This document shows, one piece after another, positions 1 through 7,703 of a DNA stretch of 64,000 nucleotides. Position 1 is the first letter of the stretch. The number at the start of each line of letters is the position of its first letter. This DNA is from Pseudomonas saponiphila. Its GTDB lineage: Bacteria; Pseudomonadota; Gammaproteobacteria; Pseudomonadales; Pseudomonadaceae. Location of the stretch: positions 2,209,411 through 2,273,410 of the forward strand of contig NZ_FNTJ01000002.1 in the NCBI RefSeq assembly GCF_900105185.1, read 5' to 3'. The position numbers and the translations under genes were made by a program. The notes beneath the pieces were generated by a model. It saw only the letters and a list, made by a program, of their open reading frames with translations. It made no database searches and was not told where the DNA came from.

Positions 1-691
1 CGCCCCCATTCACCCCAACCTTGGCGAGCAAAGGGCCTGCCAAGGCGCAGCAGACTGACAAGATCAACACGGGGTTGCCCAGGCATCGCGTGGCAATCTG
101 GGTCTGCCAGCCGCTGATAGCTCCCTTGCTGGTGAAGATGTTGGCTGCCCGGCCTGAGTCCTGGAAACGCACGTTGTCCCCACCAATAACGCGAGAGGGC
201 AGCACAAACGCCCCTGACTCATGCCAGCCGGGTTTGGTGGTGGTAGCAATCACCAAGTCGGGGGAGTGGTGGCTTGCCAAGTACGGAACGATTTGGCGGC
301 GTTGGTGGTGTTCAATGACCAAGCCACGATTCATCAGGACTTTCATCACCTCGTCGCCTTTACCTGCGAGCGCCTCCATAGGCATGACCCACTCAATACG
401 CCGTCCCCGGTGACTGAAGGAAAGAAGGCGTCCAATGCTGCCGTCTTCTGAGTTAACCGTTTCAGCTTCAACGATTAGAGGTGCGCAGATCCAGTGATCC
501 ACCGGAATAGCCTTTTCCTCTGGTCCACCCTGTTTTAGACCGTGATACCAAGTACCTGCCTTGTACGTTTTGCCTTCGACAGTGCAGGTGTGTTCATAGA
601 CAGCAAAGCGCGGTCGCTCCAGCTTTTCGGGTAGCGGCGTCTTCGCTTCGCCAACGAGGCTCAAGACATGATTTTTTTCGTGGGTGCTCAT
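1..691 (-). CDS. DUF927-type mobile-element protein (partial, runs off left edge)
   Basis: The minus strand is open from an ATG at 691 to the window start, about 230 codons without a stop, and is cut by the edge. The reading includes a segment ending in AGPLLAKVGVNG that resembles the start of the DUF927 ATPase/helicase-like domain of prophages and integrative elements. The ATG overlaps the stop of the upstream primase gene as ATGA (688-691), so the two are probably translationally coupled. The role in element replication is inferred from this pairing with a Toprim primase and an alpA-like gene. The C-terminal part with any Walker motifs lies outside the window, so the family call is moderate. 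Confidence 0.7.
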   Translation of the reverse strand, partial: MSTHEKNHVLSLVGEAKTPLPEKLERPRFAVYEHTCTVEGKTYKAGTWYHGLKQGGPEEKAIPVDHWICAPLIVEAETVNSEDGSIGRLLSFSHRGRRIEWVMPMEALAGKGDEVMKVLMNRGLVIEHHQRRQIVPYLASHHSPDLVIATTTKPGWHESGAFVLPSRVIGGDNVRFQDSGRAANIFTSKGAISGWQTQIATRCLGNPVLILSVCCALAGPLLAKVGVNGG

Positions 692-1701
692 AGCGTGCGG
701 CTCTCTCTGTACTGTCCGGTCATCCAGAGGTACAGGTCGTTGAAGTCTGATAGCTCGGTCGGGGCGTCTTGAGGCCAATCGGGAAAGACCACAAGGGCGT
801 CAGTCGCGCGGGCGGCTTGGTTGGCAGCAGTTCTTCCTGGATTGCCAACCGTTTGGCGGTCATCGTCGCCGGCGATCACCAGCTCCAGGGTTTCGCCATA
901 TCGCTCACGCATGGCTTTTGCTACCGCCTTGAGGTTGCCTGCGTTCATGGCGCAGACCACAGGGCTATCGGTGTTGCGGTGCAGGGTTGCGCCTGTCGCC
1001 CAGCCTTCGCAGATATACAGTCGACAGCCTTCGGAAATTTTGCCCAGGGGGGAGTAGCAGCCTTGCACTCGACCTCCAGGCAGGAAGCGTTTGCCGCCAT
1101 CGGGTGTGATGGTTTGCAGATTGACCAAGCGGCCATCGTGGCAGAGCGGCACCAACAGACGGCCATGGCTCAACTGACGTAGTTGAAGGGGCGCTACATC
1201 CTTTGCCAGCAGGTAGGTATGTAAGCGTTCGGCTGGCTTCGCCATTTTCCAAAGCTGTGCGGCTTGGCGAGCAGTGGCCAGGTGCTTTTCTTCCAGGTGC
1301 TGCTGTGCACGCAGAGTGGATGCAATGCGCTCCTGTTCGGTCTGCAAGCGACGCTCCTGGAGCTGCTGAACATCGCCGGGCGCGAGGTTGAACAGGCCCA
1401 GGCGTAGACGCTCGTCAATTTCCTTTGCCGCCTCCAGTTGCTTGCAATTGCGCAGGTAGGCCAGCAGCGACACGAGGTCGCCACCGTGAGCAGAGCTATC
1501 GGCAAAGTCATTCCATTTACCGGAGTCGAGAGACACGCCGAAGGAACCGGCTTGCCGGTCCCCGCGGGCAATGTTGGCTGCTACCCATTCGCGGCCTTTG
1601 CGCGTGCCATTCGGTAACCACTCAGGCAATAGTGTTTCGGCGGCAGTCAGGGCGTGCCGTGCAGTTTGTCGAATCAGTTGGAGAGGGCTTAGCTTACTCA
1701 T
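688..1701 (-). CDS. Toprim-domain primase of a mobile element
   Basis: A 337-residue protein. The C-terminal half has the Toprim pattern: LYICEGWATGATL (acidic residue of the first motif, around residue 231) and later LVIAGDDDR (the DxD motif), followed by FNDLY near the end. The middle (residues 105-155) is rich in Glu, Gln and Arg and looks helical. Toprim proteins of this arrangement are phage or island primases that make primers for element replication. The start at 1701 overlaps the end of the alpA-like gene by 8 nt and the stop overlaps the next gene by 4 nt, giving a compact three-gene operon. No zinc-finger motif is obvious at the N-terminus. Confidence 0.8.
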   Translation of the reverse strand: MSKLSPLQLIRQTARHALTAAETLLPEWLPNGTRKGREWVAANIARGDRQAGSFGVSLDSGKWNDFADSSAHGGDLVSLLAYLRNCKQLEAAKEIDERLRLGLFNLAPGDVQQLQERRLQTEQERIASTLRAQQHLEEKHLATARQAAQLWKMAKPAERLHTYLLAKDVAPLQLRQLSHGRLLVPLCHDGRLVNLQTITPDGGKRFLPGGRVQGCYSPLGKISEGCRLYICEGWATGATLHRNTDSPVVCAMNAGNLKAVAKAMRERYGETLELVIAGDDDRQTVGNPGRTAANQAARATDALVVFPDWPQDAPTELSDFNDLYLWMTGQYRESRTL

Positions 1702-1906
1702 GAGTGCTGTCCTTGTGATTCGATTCTTGTCGTGTCAGATAAGCCTCTACTGCATTGACGTCCCAACGCACTGCTCGGCCAAAACGGATAGGCAGGGGGA
1801 AACCAGACGTGATTGACCAGCGCCACCACGTAGTACGACTGATTTGGTAGCGAGCGCACAATTGCCGAGCTGTTGCCCATGTGGATGTTGGAGGGGGCAT
1901 GGTCAT
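1694..1906 (-). CDS. AlpA-family excisionase/regulator
   Basis: A 70-residue protein of AlpA/MerR-like winged-helix type: a helix-turn-helix in residues 10-35 (ATARQLCARYQISRTTWWRW) followed by the typical FPLPIRFG and AVRWDVNAVEAYL segments. AlpA proteins act as excisionase or transcriptional activators of prophages and integrative elements. It is the first gene of the minus-strand module and overlaps the primase start. No integrase is visible in the window. The sequence upstream is cut by the IS21 copy only about 100 bp away, so its promoter region may be incomplete. Confidence 0.8.
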   Translation of the reverse strand: MTMPPPTSTWATARQLCARYQISRTTWWRWSITSGFPLPIRFGRAVRWDVNAVEAYLTRQESNHKDSTHE

Positions 1907-2010
1907 TACGCGTCTCCCAAAGAGTGGGTAGCCGGTACAAAGGCGTGATTGTTGTCAAGCGCGTAGGTGGTGTTCGGTACAAGCCCGTTCTCACCGATGT
2001 AGCCAATAAC
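1907..2010. other. Residual leader of the mobile-element module, abutting IS21 copy A
   Basis: About 100 bp between the alpA-like start and the left terminus of the IS. I see no convincing gene. A 102-codon minus-strand frame overlapping the alpA-like gene is a shadow. Any promoter for the alpA-primase-DUF927 operon would lie here or inside the IS end. The last bases before the IS (CAATAAC) do not match the bases after its other end (CCTGAGC). Confidence 0.5.
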
Positions 2011-2103
2011 TGCGGATTTCGGTGAACGTGACCGAGCGTTTCGCTAATACGTGACCGGTGCTTCCACCCCGGTTGCGCGGGTTCTGGATTGTAATCGCAT
2101 CGG

Positions 2104-2853
2104 TCACGATGCGGCTTGTTCCTCGGCTTTTTTTCGGCGCAGCGACTCGCCTTTCATCGTCAGTCGGTAGGCGTTGTGCACCAGGCGGTCGAGGATGGCA
2201 TCGGCCAGGGTCGGGTCGTTGATCCAGCCGTGCCAGTGCTCGATGGGCAGTTGGCTCGTCAGGATGGTGGAGCGGCTGCCAGCGCGGTCGTCGATCACCT
2301 CCAGCAGGTCATGCCGGGCTCCTTCCTCCAGCGGGGCTAGCGCCCAGTCGTCCAGCACCAGGACGTCGACCTTTGCCAGCTGTTGCAGGGTACGGCCGAA
2401 GCTGCCGTCGCCATGAGCGATGCGCAGTTGTTCCAGCAGGCGCGGGGTGCGCAGGTACAGGGTGCTATAGCCCTGGCGGCAGGCCTGGTTGCCCAGGGCG
2501 CAGGCCAGCCAGGTTTTGCCGGCACCGGTCGGGCCGGTCAGCAGCAGGTTGTGCTGCTGGCGGATCCAGTCGCCACTGGCCAGGGTGGCGATCAGACGCT
2601 CGTCCAGGGCGCGTCCGGTGCGGCGGTCGAGATCTTCCAGGCAGGCGTTGGCGTACTTGAGCTTGGCCTTCTTGCGCAGCCGTACCAGGCGCTGGTTGTC
2701 ACGCCAGGCCAGTTCGCGGTCGAGCAGTAGGCCGAGGCGTTCATCGAAGCTCAGGCTGTGGCTGGCCGGCAGCGTCCATTGCTCTTCCAGGGCGCGGGCC
2801 ATGCCGTCCAGGCGTAGCTGGTGCAGTTGATTCAGGGTGTGTTGCGGCATCAT
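2104..2853 (-). CDS. istB: IS21-family helper ATPase IstB (copy A)
   Basis: A 249-residue IstB/DnaC-like AAA+ ATPase. The Walker A motif [11 protein letters not shown] and Walker B VLVLDDWA are intact. IstB assists the IstA transposase in target selection and strand transfer. The frame is open further upstream, but the start chosen is the ATG at 2853, preceded by an AGGAG ribosome site at the proper distance and giving the normal family length. A second ATG follows directly. The gene overlaps the 3' end of istA by 113 nt, as is common in IS21 elements. Confidence 0.93.
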   Translation of the reverse strand: MMPQHTLNQLHQLRLDGMARALEEQWTLPASHSLSFDERLGLLLDRELAWRDNQRLVRLRKKAKLKYANACLEDLDRRTGRALDERLIATLASGDWIRQQHNLLLTGPTGAGKTWLACALGNQACRQGYSTLYLRTPRLLEQLRIAHGDGSFGRTLQQLAKVDVLVLDDWALAPLEEGARHDLLEVIDDRAGSRSTILTSQLPIEHWHGWINDPTLADAILDRLVHNAYRLTMKGESLRRKKAEEQAAS

Positions 2854-4426
2854 CGAACAGCTCCTGTTGCGGGGGTTGGTAGTAGTCGGCGCCACGGACG
2901 TTCTCGTGGTCGCCGGGTAAGGTCGTTTCGGCGGCACGCTGGGGCAGCGGCTGTTGATCCAGGCCTTGCTGGAGCAGGTTGCGCACGCTGCGCCCGGTGA
3001 AGGCGCGCAGGTGTACGGCACGTTCGGCAGCGGCTTCCAGGCGTGCATTGCCATAGCGCCGGGCCAGCGAGAGCAGGCCGAGGCAGGCGCGGTAGCCCAT
3101 CTCCGGGTGCGGCTTGTGGGTCAGTTGGTGATCGATCAGTTGGCGCGTGTAGGGGCCGATCCGCGCGCCCCAGTCGAGCAGGCGTTGTGGCGTCCATTCG
3201 CGATGCGCCTGGTGCGCCGCGGGCATGTGCTCGCGCTGGGTACTGTAAGCGCCGCGTCGCCCCAGCAGCAGGTGGCTGGCCACCCGCCGGTTGCCATGCA
3301 GCACTTCCAGGGTGTGTGCCGTCAGTCGCACGTCCACGTTCTGCCGGGCCAGGGCGGAGGGCACGCTGTAGAAGCTGCCATTGACCTCGATGTGGTAGTC
3401 GATGCTGACCTTGCAGCGCTTGAAGGTGGCGACCTCGTAGGGATGCACCGGCAGCGCTCGCAAGGCCGGGCGATCCAGGCGCTCGAACCAGTCGCGCCGG
3501 CAGCCATCGAGCCGCTTGAACGGGCGCCGATTCAGATCCTCCAGCAGCTCGGCGATGGCCTGGTTAAGCGCATGCAGGCTGAAGAACTGCCGATGGCGCA
3601 GCCGCGCCATGATCCAGCGCTCGACCACCTGCACCGCCACCTCGGCCTTGGCCTTGTCCTGAGGCTTGCGTGGCCGTGCCGGCAGGATCACCGTCTGGTA
3701 ATGACGCGCGCACTCCAGCGTGGCCCGGTTCAGGCCCGGCTCGTAGCGATCCGGCTGGGCGACCAGGGCGCGCGGATTGTCCGGCACAACCATTTCCGGC
3801 ACGCCGCCAAAGTAGGTCAGAGCCTGGCCCAGCGAGGTCAGCCAGTCCACCTGGGTTTCGCCTGGCGTCGCGCAGGCATAGGTGTAATTCGAGGCGCCCA
3901 GGGCGGCGACGAAGATGTGCGCCCGGCGCACTTCGCCGGTGGCCGGGTCGACCACCGGCAGCGTCGGCCCGGCATAGTCGATGAATAGCTTCTCGCCCGC
4001 ACGGTGCAGCTGACGCATCGAACGTTTGAGCGTCTGGGCGTAGCGCCGGTAGTGCTCGACGAACTGGGTGTAGCGGTAGGTCGGCTGGCCCGCATGCGCG
4101 GCGAGATATTCCTCCCACAGCAGCTGCAAGGTCACGCCCTTGCGTCGCAACTCGCGGTGGATGCTCAGCACATCGGGCAGCACTCGCTCACCGCGCGGCT
4201 TGTTCGTCGACGTCGGTGCAAACAAGGCGGCCGCCAGCGCGGCCTCGTCCATGGCCACCAGCGCCGGCCAGTCCAGCCCGGCCACCCGCGCCGCCGCGAT
4301 GTACTTGCTAACCACGCCCTTGGACAGCTGCAAGGCACGGGCAATCTTCTCGTGGGACAAGCCGGCCTCAAACTTGAGGCGCAGACATTCTTTGATGTTT
4401 CGCATGGCTACTCGCGGCGCCGCCAT
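2741..4426 (-). CDS. istA: IS21-family transposase IstA (copy A)
   Basis: A 561-residue transposase. An N-terminal helix-turn-helix ([16 protein letters not shown], about residues 25-40) precedes an rve/integrase core whose DDE residues are visible as FIDYAG, VPDN and [15 protein letters not shown] further beta-rich domain with [12 protein letters not shown] follows. The ATG at 4426 has an AGAGGAAG purine run just upstream; an in-frame ATG seven codons later is the alternative. The frame is complete, so this copy should be able to move. The last roughly 35 residues are read through the istB overlap. Confidence 0.94.
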   Translation of the reverse strand: MAAPRVAMRNIKECLRLKFEAGLSHEKIARALQLSKGVVSKYIAAARVAGLDWPALVAMDEAALAAALFAPTSTNKPRGERVLPDVLSIHRELRRKGVTLQLLWEEYLAAHAGQPTYRYTQFVEHYRRYAQTLKRSMRQLHRAGEKLFIDYAGPTLPVVDPATGEVRRAHIFVAALGASNYTYACATPGETQVDWLTSLGQALTYFGGVPEMVVPDNPRALVAQPDRYEPGLNRATLECARHYQTVILPARPRKPQDKAKAEVAVQVVERWIMARLRHRQFFSLHALNQAIAELLEDLNRRPFKRLDGCRRDWFERLDRPALRALPVHPYEVATFKRCKVSIDYHIEVNGSFYSVPSALARQNVDVRLTAHTLEVLHGNRRVASHLLLGRRGAYSTQREHMPAAHQAHREWTPQRLLDWGARIGPYTRQLIDHQLTHKPHPEMGYRACLGLLSLARRYGNARLEAAAERAVHLRAFTGRSVRNLLQQGLDQQPLPQRAAETTLPGDHENVRGADYYQPPQQELFDDAATHPESTAPATPGRHGPRPGRAMDAAGQPQPELR

Positions 4427-4489
4427 CTTCCTCTCCCGAAATCGGTCGAGGATGGCGGCGCATCAGGTCATGCGCAACGAAGGGGAAGG

Positions 4490-4651
4490 CTTTCGCTAAG
4501 TCGTGACCGGCGATTTCGGTAAGCCGTGACCACCTGTTTCGGAACAGGCGGAAAATCGGTCACGTTGCTACCGAAATGAGCGGTCACGCGTTAGCGAAAT
4601 GACCGGTCACGATCAACCGAAACGGCCGGTCACGGTGCTCCGAAATCCGCA
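4490..4651. repeat. IstA-binding repeat array at the istA-proximal end of copy A
   Basis: This end contains four direct copies of an approximately 19-bp unit with the pattern TTTCG-N6/7-CGTGACCG, about 23 bp apart, followed by two copies in the opposite sense. The arrangement is the same as in copy B, reversed. Multiple terminal repeats are a known feature of IS21-family ends and serve as transposase-binding sites. The last unit forms the terminus at 4651. Confidence 0.75.
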
Positions 4652-5816
4652 CCTGAGCATTGAGGGTATTCAGCTCACCAGTCGTCATGATCGTACCCGT
4701 GAGGCGCACACCCAGGCCGCCAGTCTGCCAGAGGCGCCGGTCCTGCATCTTTACGGCTGTGGCTTGGGAGATCTGCAACTGGCGTTGCTCCAGCGGCCGG
4801 GGCTGACGCGCCTGTACGTGCACATCCTCAATGGCGCGCTGTTCAGGCTGGTGCTGCAACTGCTTGATCAGCAGGACTGGCTGACCGATCCGCGGGTCGA
4901 GTTGCTCTATGCCGGCGATCTGCCGGAGATTCAACTGCCGTTCTTTGCCCTGCCGGCCGAGTTGGTGCTGGCCGATGACTACAACGCGAAGATTCGTGAT
5001 CGGCTGATCAGCGAAACCCATCTGTCTTTCAACAATCGTCTGTTCTCGGCCGATACGCCGGATATCGCCGCGCGCCTGGTTGCCATCGAGCCCTGGGTTC
5101 GGGCGGATCGAGATGTTGCCGAGCTGTTCGATCTTCACCCAGGGCGCGAGGTGTTCGTGATCGCCACGGGGCCAAGTCTGGAACAGCATTATCCGGCATT
5201 GCGGGCCGTGGCCGGACAACCCGAGCGGCCGTTGTTGATCTGTGTGGACACGGCCTATCAGCCGCTGCTCAAGCAAGGTATCCGGGTGGACCTGGTGGTC
5301 AGTATCGATCAGCGAATCTCCACGCGGCACCTGCCGGGCCTGGGCAGTGAGGGCGTCGTCCTGGTCTATATGCCCCTGGCGGACCCGTTGGTTGTTGAAG
5401 GTTGGCAGGGGCCGCGGTATGTGGGCTATTCCTCCAGCCCGGTGTTCCAGGCGTTGCGCCAGCGGCTGCCGCGAGCGCAGTTGCATGCCGGGGGGAGCGT
5501 GATCCATCCGGCCGTGGATCTGGCGGTGAAGATGGGAGGTAGGCGAATCACTCTGTTTGGCGCGGATTTCGCGTTTCCTCAGAATCGTACTCACGCCGGG
5601 TGGCAGGACGGTGAGCTCGGGCCTCAGGCCGACGTGGCCCGGCATTGGGTGCTGGACGGCCATGGGCAGCGGGTCAAGACCCAGCTCAACTTTCGCAGCT
5701 ATCTGTGCGAGTTGGAGCGTTACATCGCGAGTCGGCCCGAAGTGGCGTTCTTCAATACCAGTCGCAGTGGCGCGATGATTCTGGGCACCACCTTCCATGG
5801 GGACTTTGTTCAATGA
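4599..5816 (+). CDS. DUF115/Maf-type motility-associated glycosyltransferase, 5'-truncated by IS21
   Basis: The open frame gives 405 residues, but the first 18 codons lie inside the IS end; native sequence begins at 4652. The remaining protein carries the DUF115 (Maf/MptE-like) core, with VFVIATGPSLEQH around residues 187-199, IRVDLVVSIDQ and ITLFGADFAFP. Proteins of this family next to flagellin genes glycosylate flagellin with nonulosonic acids or other sugars. The native start and some N-terminal residues are missing. The ATG at 4599 in the IS may or may not give a functional chimera, and the native promoter is gone. The stop overlaps the next gene (ATGA). Confidence 0.75.
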   Translation: MTGHDQPKRPVTVLRNPHLSIEGIQLTSRHDRTREAHTQAASLPEAPVLHLYGCGLGDLQLALLQRPGLTRLYVHILNGALFRLVLQLLDQQDWLTDPRVELLYAGDLPEIQLPFFALPAELVLADDYNAKIRDRLISETHLSFNNRLFSADTPDIAARLVAIEPWVRADRDVAELFDLHPGREVFVIATGPSLEQHYPALRAVAGQPERPLLICVDTAYQPLLKQGIRVDLVVSIDQRISTRHLPGLGSEGVVLVYMPLADPLVVEGWQGPRYVGYSSSPVFQALRQRLPRAQLHAGGSVIHPAVDLAVKMGGRRITLFGADFAFPQNRTHAGWQDGELGPQADVARHWVLDGHGQRVKTQLNFRSYLCELERYIASRPEVAFFNTSRSGAMILGTTFHGDFVQ

Positions 5817-6082
5817 AGAGACTTGAGCCTGTGTTTGAACGTGCCCGGGAAGTTGCCGATCTGTTCCGGCTGGGCCGGGACGTAGAAGCTGTAGGGGGCA
5901 TGGTGGAGTTGTTCGAGCCCATACAGTTGTGGGTGGATAGTGCGCCGGTTGCTGTTCAGCAGGACTGGGCCCGGCTGCTGGGCCTGATGCTGGCCTGCCA
6001 GGAAAGGCAGAACTGGTTGGGGCTGGCTGATTATCTCGAATATGAAATGTTGGATTGGCTGCAGGTTGGGCTCGACGATTGA
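5813..6082 (+). CDS. Small conserved protein upstream of fliC
   Basis: An 89-residue acidic protein with no recognised domain. It looks helical (FERAREVADLFRLGRDVEAV) with a Trp-rich middle and end. Its ATG at 5813 overlaps the stop of the glycosylation gene by 4 nt (ATGA), so it is probably coupled to it. A longer in-frame ORF reading back to 5645 is just overlap with the upstream gene. Position between a Maf-like gene and fliC suggests an accessory role in flagellin modification or export, but that is inference. If it depends on the truncated upstream gene for expression, its level may have changed after the IS event. Confidence 0.75.
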   Translation: MKRLEPVFERAREVADLFRLGRDVEAVGGMVELFEPIQLWVDSAPVAVQQDWARLLGLMLACQERQNWLGLADYLEYEMLDWLQVGLDD

Positions 6083-6216
6083 GGGGGACCCCATCTGCGA
6101 GCTCAAAGTTGATTTTTTCGCGGGTTTTCTGGCGTCATTTTTTCGCTTGTCGAGGGGCTTAACCCCTTGTTTTCCAAGGGGTGGCAGGGTGATGGCAAAT
6201 ATTTTTGAAAAAGCCC

Positions 6217-6243
6217 TAAAGCAACTTGCATTGCCGACGATAA
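6217..6243 (+). promoter_or_regulatory. Sigma28 (FliA) promoter of fliC
   Basis: TAAAGCAA-N11-GACGATAA matches the FliA consensus TAAAGTTT-N11-GCCGATAA with correct spacing (13 of 16 positions). It lies about 80 bp upstream of the flagellin ATG. FliA itself is encoded at 34590-35330. The rest of the 242-bp gap before fliC holds no gene that I can support. Confidence 0.85.
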
Positions 6244-6324
6244 CTATTACGAAGGTTCTCTAGGCCATTACCCGGCGGTTGCCAGGGCCGGAAGCCGCAG
6301 TACCCAACCAACGAGGAATTCGTC

Positions 6325-7176
6325 ATGGCTTTAACAGTAAACACTAACGTCACGTCGTTGAACGTTCAGAAAAACCTGAACCGCGCTTCCGACTCTCTGT
6401 CGACTTCGATGACTCGCCTGTCTTCCGGCCTGAAAATCAACAGCGCAAAAGACGACGCCGCCGGCCTGCAGATCGCTACCCGTATGACTTCGCAGATCCG
6501 TGGTCAGACCATGGCGATCAAAAACGCCAACGACGGTATCTCCATCGCCCAGACCGCTGAAGGCGCGATGCAAGAATCCACCAACATCCTGCAGCGTATG
6601 CGTGAACTGGCTGTTCAGTCGCGAAACGACTCCAACGGCACTGCAGACCGTACCGCTCTGGACAAAGAATTCTCTCAGATGTCCGCTGAGCTGACTCGTA
6701 TTGCCAAGTCGACCAACCTGAACGGCAAGAACCTGATCGACGGTACCGCTGGCACCATGACCTTCCAGGTCGGTTCCAACACCGGTGCTACCAACCAGAT
6801 CACTATCACCCTGGCCAGCGGCTTCGACGCTGCGACCCTGAGCGTGGATTCGGGCGCCATCTCCATCAGCGCCAACTCCAGCGGCCAGGCTGAAACCAAC
6901 ACCAGCGCCGCGATCAACGCGATCGACAAAGCGCTGCAGACCATCAACTCCAGCCGTGCCGACCTCGGTGCTGCACAGAACCGTCTGACCAGCACCATCT
7001 CCAACCTGCAGAACATCAACGAAAACGCCAGTGCTGCACTGGGTCGCGTACAAGATACCGACTTCGCTGCTGAAACTGCCCAGCTGACCAAGCAGCAGAC
7101 TCTGCAACAAGCTTCGACCGCAGTTCTGGCCCAGGCCAACCAACTGCCATCCGCTGTACTGAAACTGCTTCAGTAA
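6325..7176 (+). CDS. fliC: Flagellin
   Basis: A 283-residue flagellin that forms the filament. The conserved D0/D1 helices are present at both ends (MALTVNTNVTSLNVQKNL at the start; QASTAVLAQANQLPSAVLKLLQ-type end). The variable centre, about residues 135-200, is very short and rich in Thr, Ser, Asn and Ala, with no D2/D3 domains. That is the short flagellin form of fluorescens-group pseudomonads. The Ser/Thr-rich centre is where glycan is attached in related species, relevant to the broken glycosylation gene upstream. A GAGGAA ribosome site sits before the ATG. A sigma28 promoter precedes the gene and a terminator follows it. Confidence 0.97.
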   Translation: MALTVNTNVTSLNVQKNLNRASDSLSTSMTRLSSGLKINSAKDDAAGLQIATRMTSQIRGQTMAIKNANDGISIAQTAEGAMQESTNILQRMRELAVQSRNDSNGTADRTALDKEFSQMSAELTRIAKSTNLNGKNLIDGTAGTMTFQVGSNTGATNQITITLASGFDAATLSVDSGAISISANSSGQAETNTSAAINAIDKALQTINSSRADLGAAQNRLTSTISNLQNINENASAALGRVQDTDFAAETAQLTKQQTLQQASTAVLAQANQLPSAVLKLLQ

Positions 7177-7193
7177 TAGCTGGCTAAGCTTTG

Positions 7194-7230
7194 GCGGGGG
7201 AGTGCGCTGGTCGTGCTCTCTCGCTTTTTT
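7194..7230 (+). terminator. Intrinsic terminator after fliC
   Basis: A 12-bp stem with several G-T wobbles (GCGGGGGAGTGC pairing with GTGCTCTCTCGC) and a 7-nt loop, followed by six T. It lies 18 bp past the fliC stop and before flaG, so it probably limits read-through of the abundant flagellin transcript. Confidence 0.7.
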
Positions 7231-7249
7231 ACTTTAAGAGGTGATGGAC

Positions 7250-7621
7250 ATGGATATGAGCGTGAAGCTGAACTTGTCTTATCCAGCGGCCAAGCCGGTG
7301 ACGCCAGTCACTGACAAGCCAGTCGAGAAGCCTCGAGAGGTGGTCCCGGCTGTGGTCGAAACCGCCAGTCAGGACAGTAAGAAAGACGCTCGGGCCGAGC
7401 AGGAAAAGTTGAAGATGGCCGTCCAGGAAATTGAAAAATTCGTCCAGTCGGTCAAGCGTAACCTGGAGTTCTCGATCGATGAGCCCTCCGGTCAGGTTGT
7501 GGTCAAAGTGATCGCCAGTGATTCGGGAGAGGTGGTTCGGCAGATCCCCAACGAAGAAGTGCTGAGATTGGCCAATAGCTTGAATGACGCCAGTAGCCTG
7601 CTGTTCAGCGCCAAGGTCTGA
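7250..7621 (+). CDS. flaG: FlaG family protein
   Basis: A 123-residue FlaG protein: the first half is flexible and Pro/Lys/Val-rich, and the second half carries the conserved core KRNLEFSIDEPSGQVVVKVI and VRQIPNEEVLRL. FlaG influences filament length and is usually found between fliC and fliD. Four in-frame starts occur (GTG 7241, ATG 7244, 7250 and 7256). The ATG at 7250 is chosen because AAGAGG at 7236-7241 is then at normal spacing. It probably depends on read-through from fliC or a local promoter that I could not identify. Confidence 0.9.
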   Translation: MDMSVKLNLSYPAAKPVTPVTDKPVEKPREVVPAVVETASQDSKKDARAEQEKLKMAVQEIEKFVQSVKRNLEFSIDEPSGQVVVKVIASDSGEVVRQIPNEEVLRLANSLNDASSLLFSAKV

Positions 7622-7703
7622 TAGCTGGCATGAAATTTGTTGCTGTGTTCTTTTGAGCACTTTAGTGGTCAAAAGATTGGCGGCACTATGAAGGGAGACA
7701 CAC

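Larger units (their letters stand above)
2011..4651 (-). mobile_element. IS21-family insertion sequence, copy A (2,641 bp, no target duplication)
   Basis: Both termini are visible: TGCGGATTTCGG at 2011 and its inverted partner CCGAAATCCGCA ending at 4651. The element carries istA and istB on the minus strand and is the same length as the copy at 56755-59395. The encoded proteins are identical as translated. Its istA-proximal end faces the flagellar cluster. IS21 elements normally duplicate a few bases of target, but here the flanks CAATAAC (left) and CCTGAGC (right) do not match. That suggests recombination or a deletion at this copy after insertion. Confidence 0.95.

Noticed and set aside
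1698-2006. A 102-codon minus frame overlapping the alpA-like gene
   Set aside because: It occupies another phase over a recognised helix-turn-helix gene and has no recognisable features or ribosome site.
4584-5813. Long antisense frame over the DUF115 gene
   Set aside because: The plus strand has conserved family motifs (GPSL and others); the minus frame has none.
7622-7703. Possible sigma54 promoter before fliD (TGGCAT...TTGCT)
   Set aside because: The -24 and -12 parts are three bases too far apart, and sigma54 does not tolerate that spacing.
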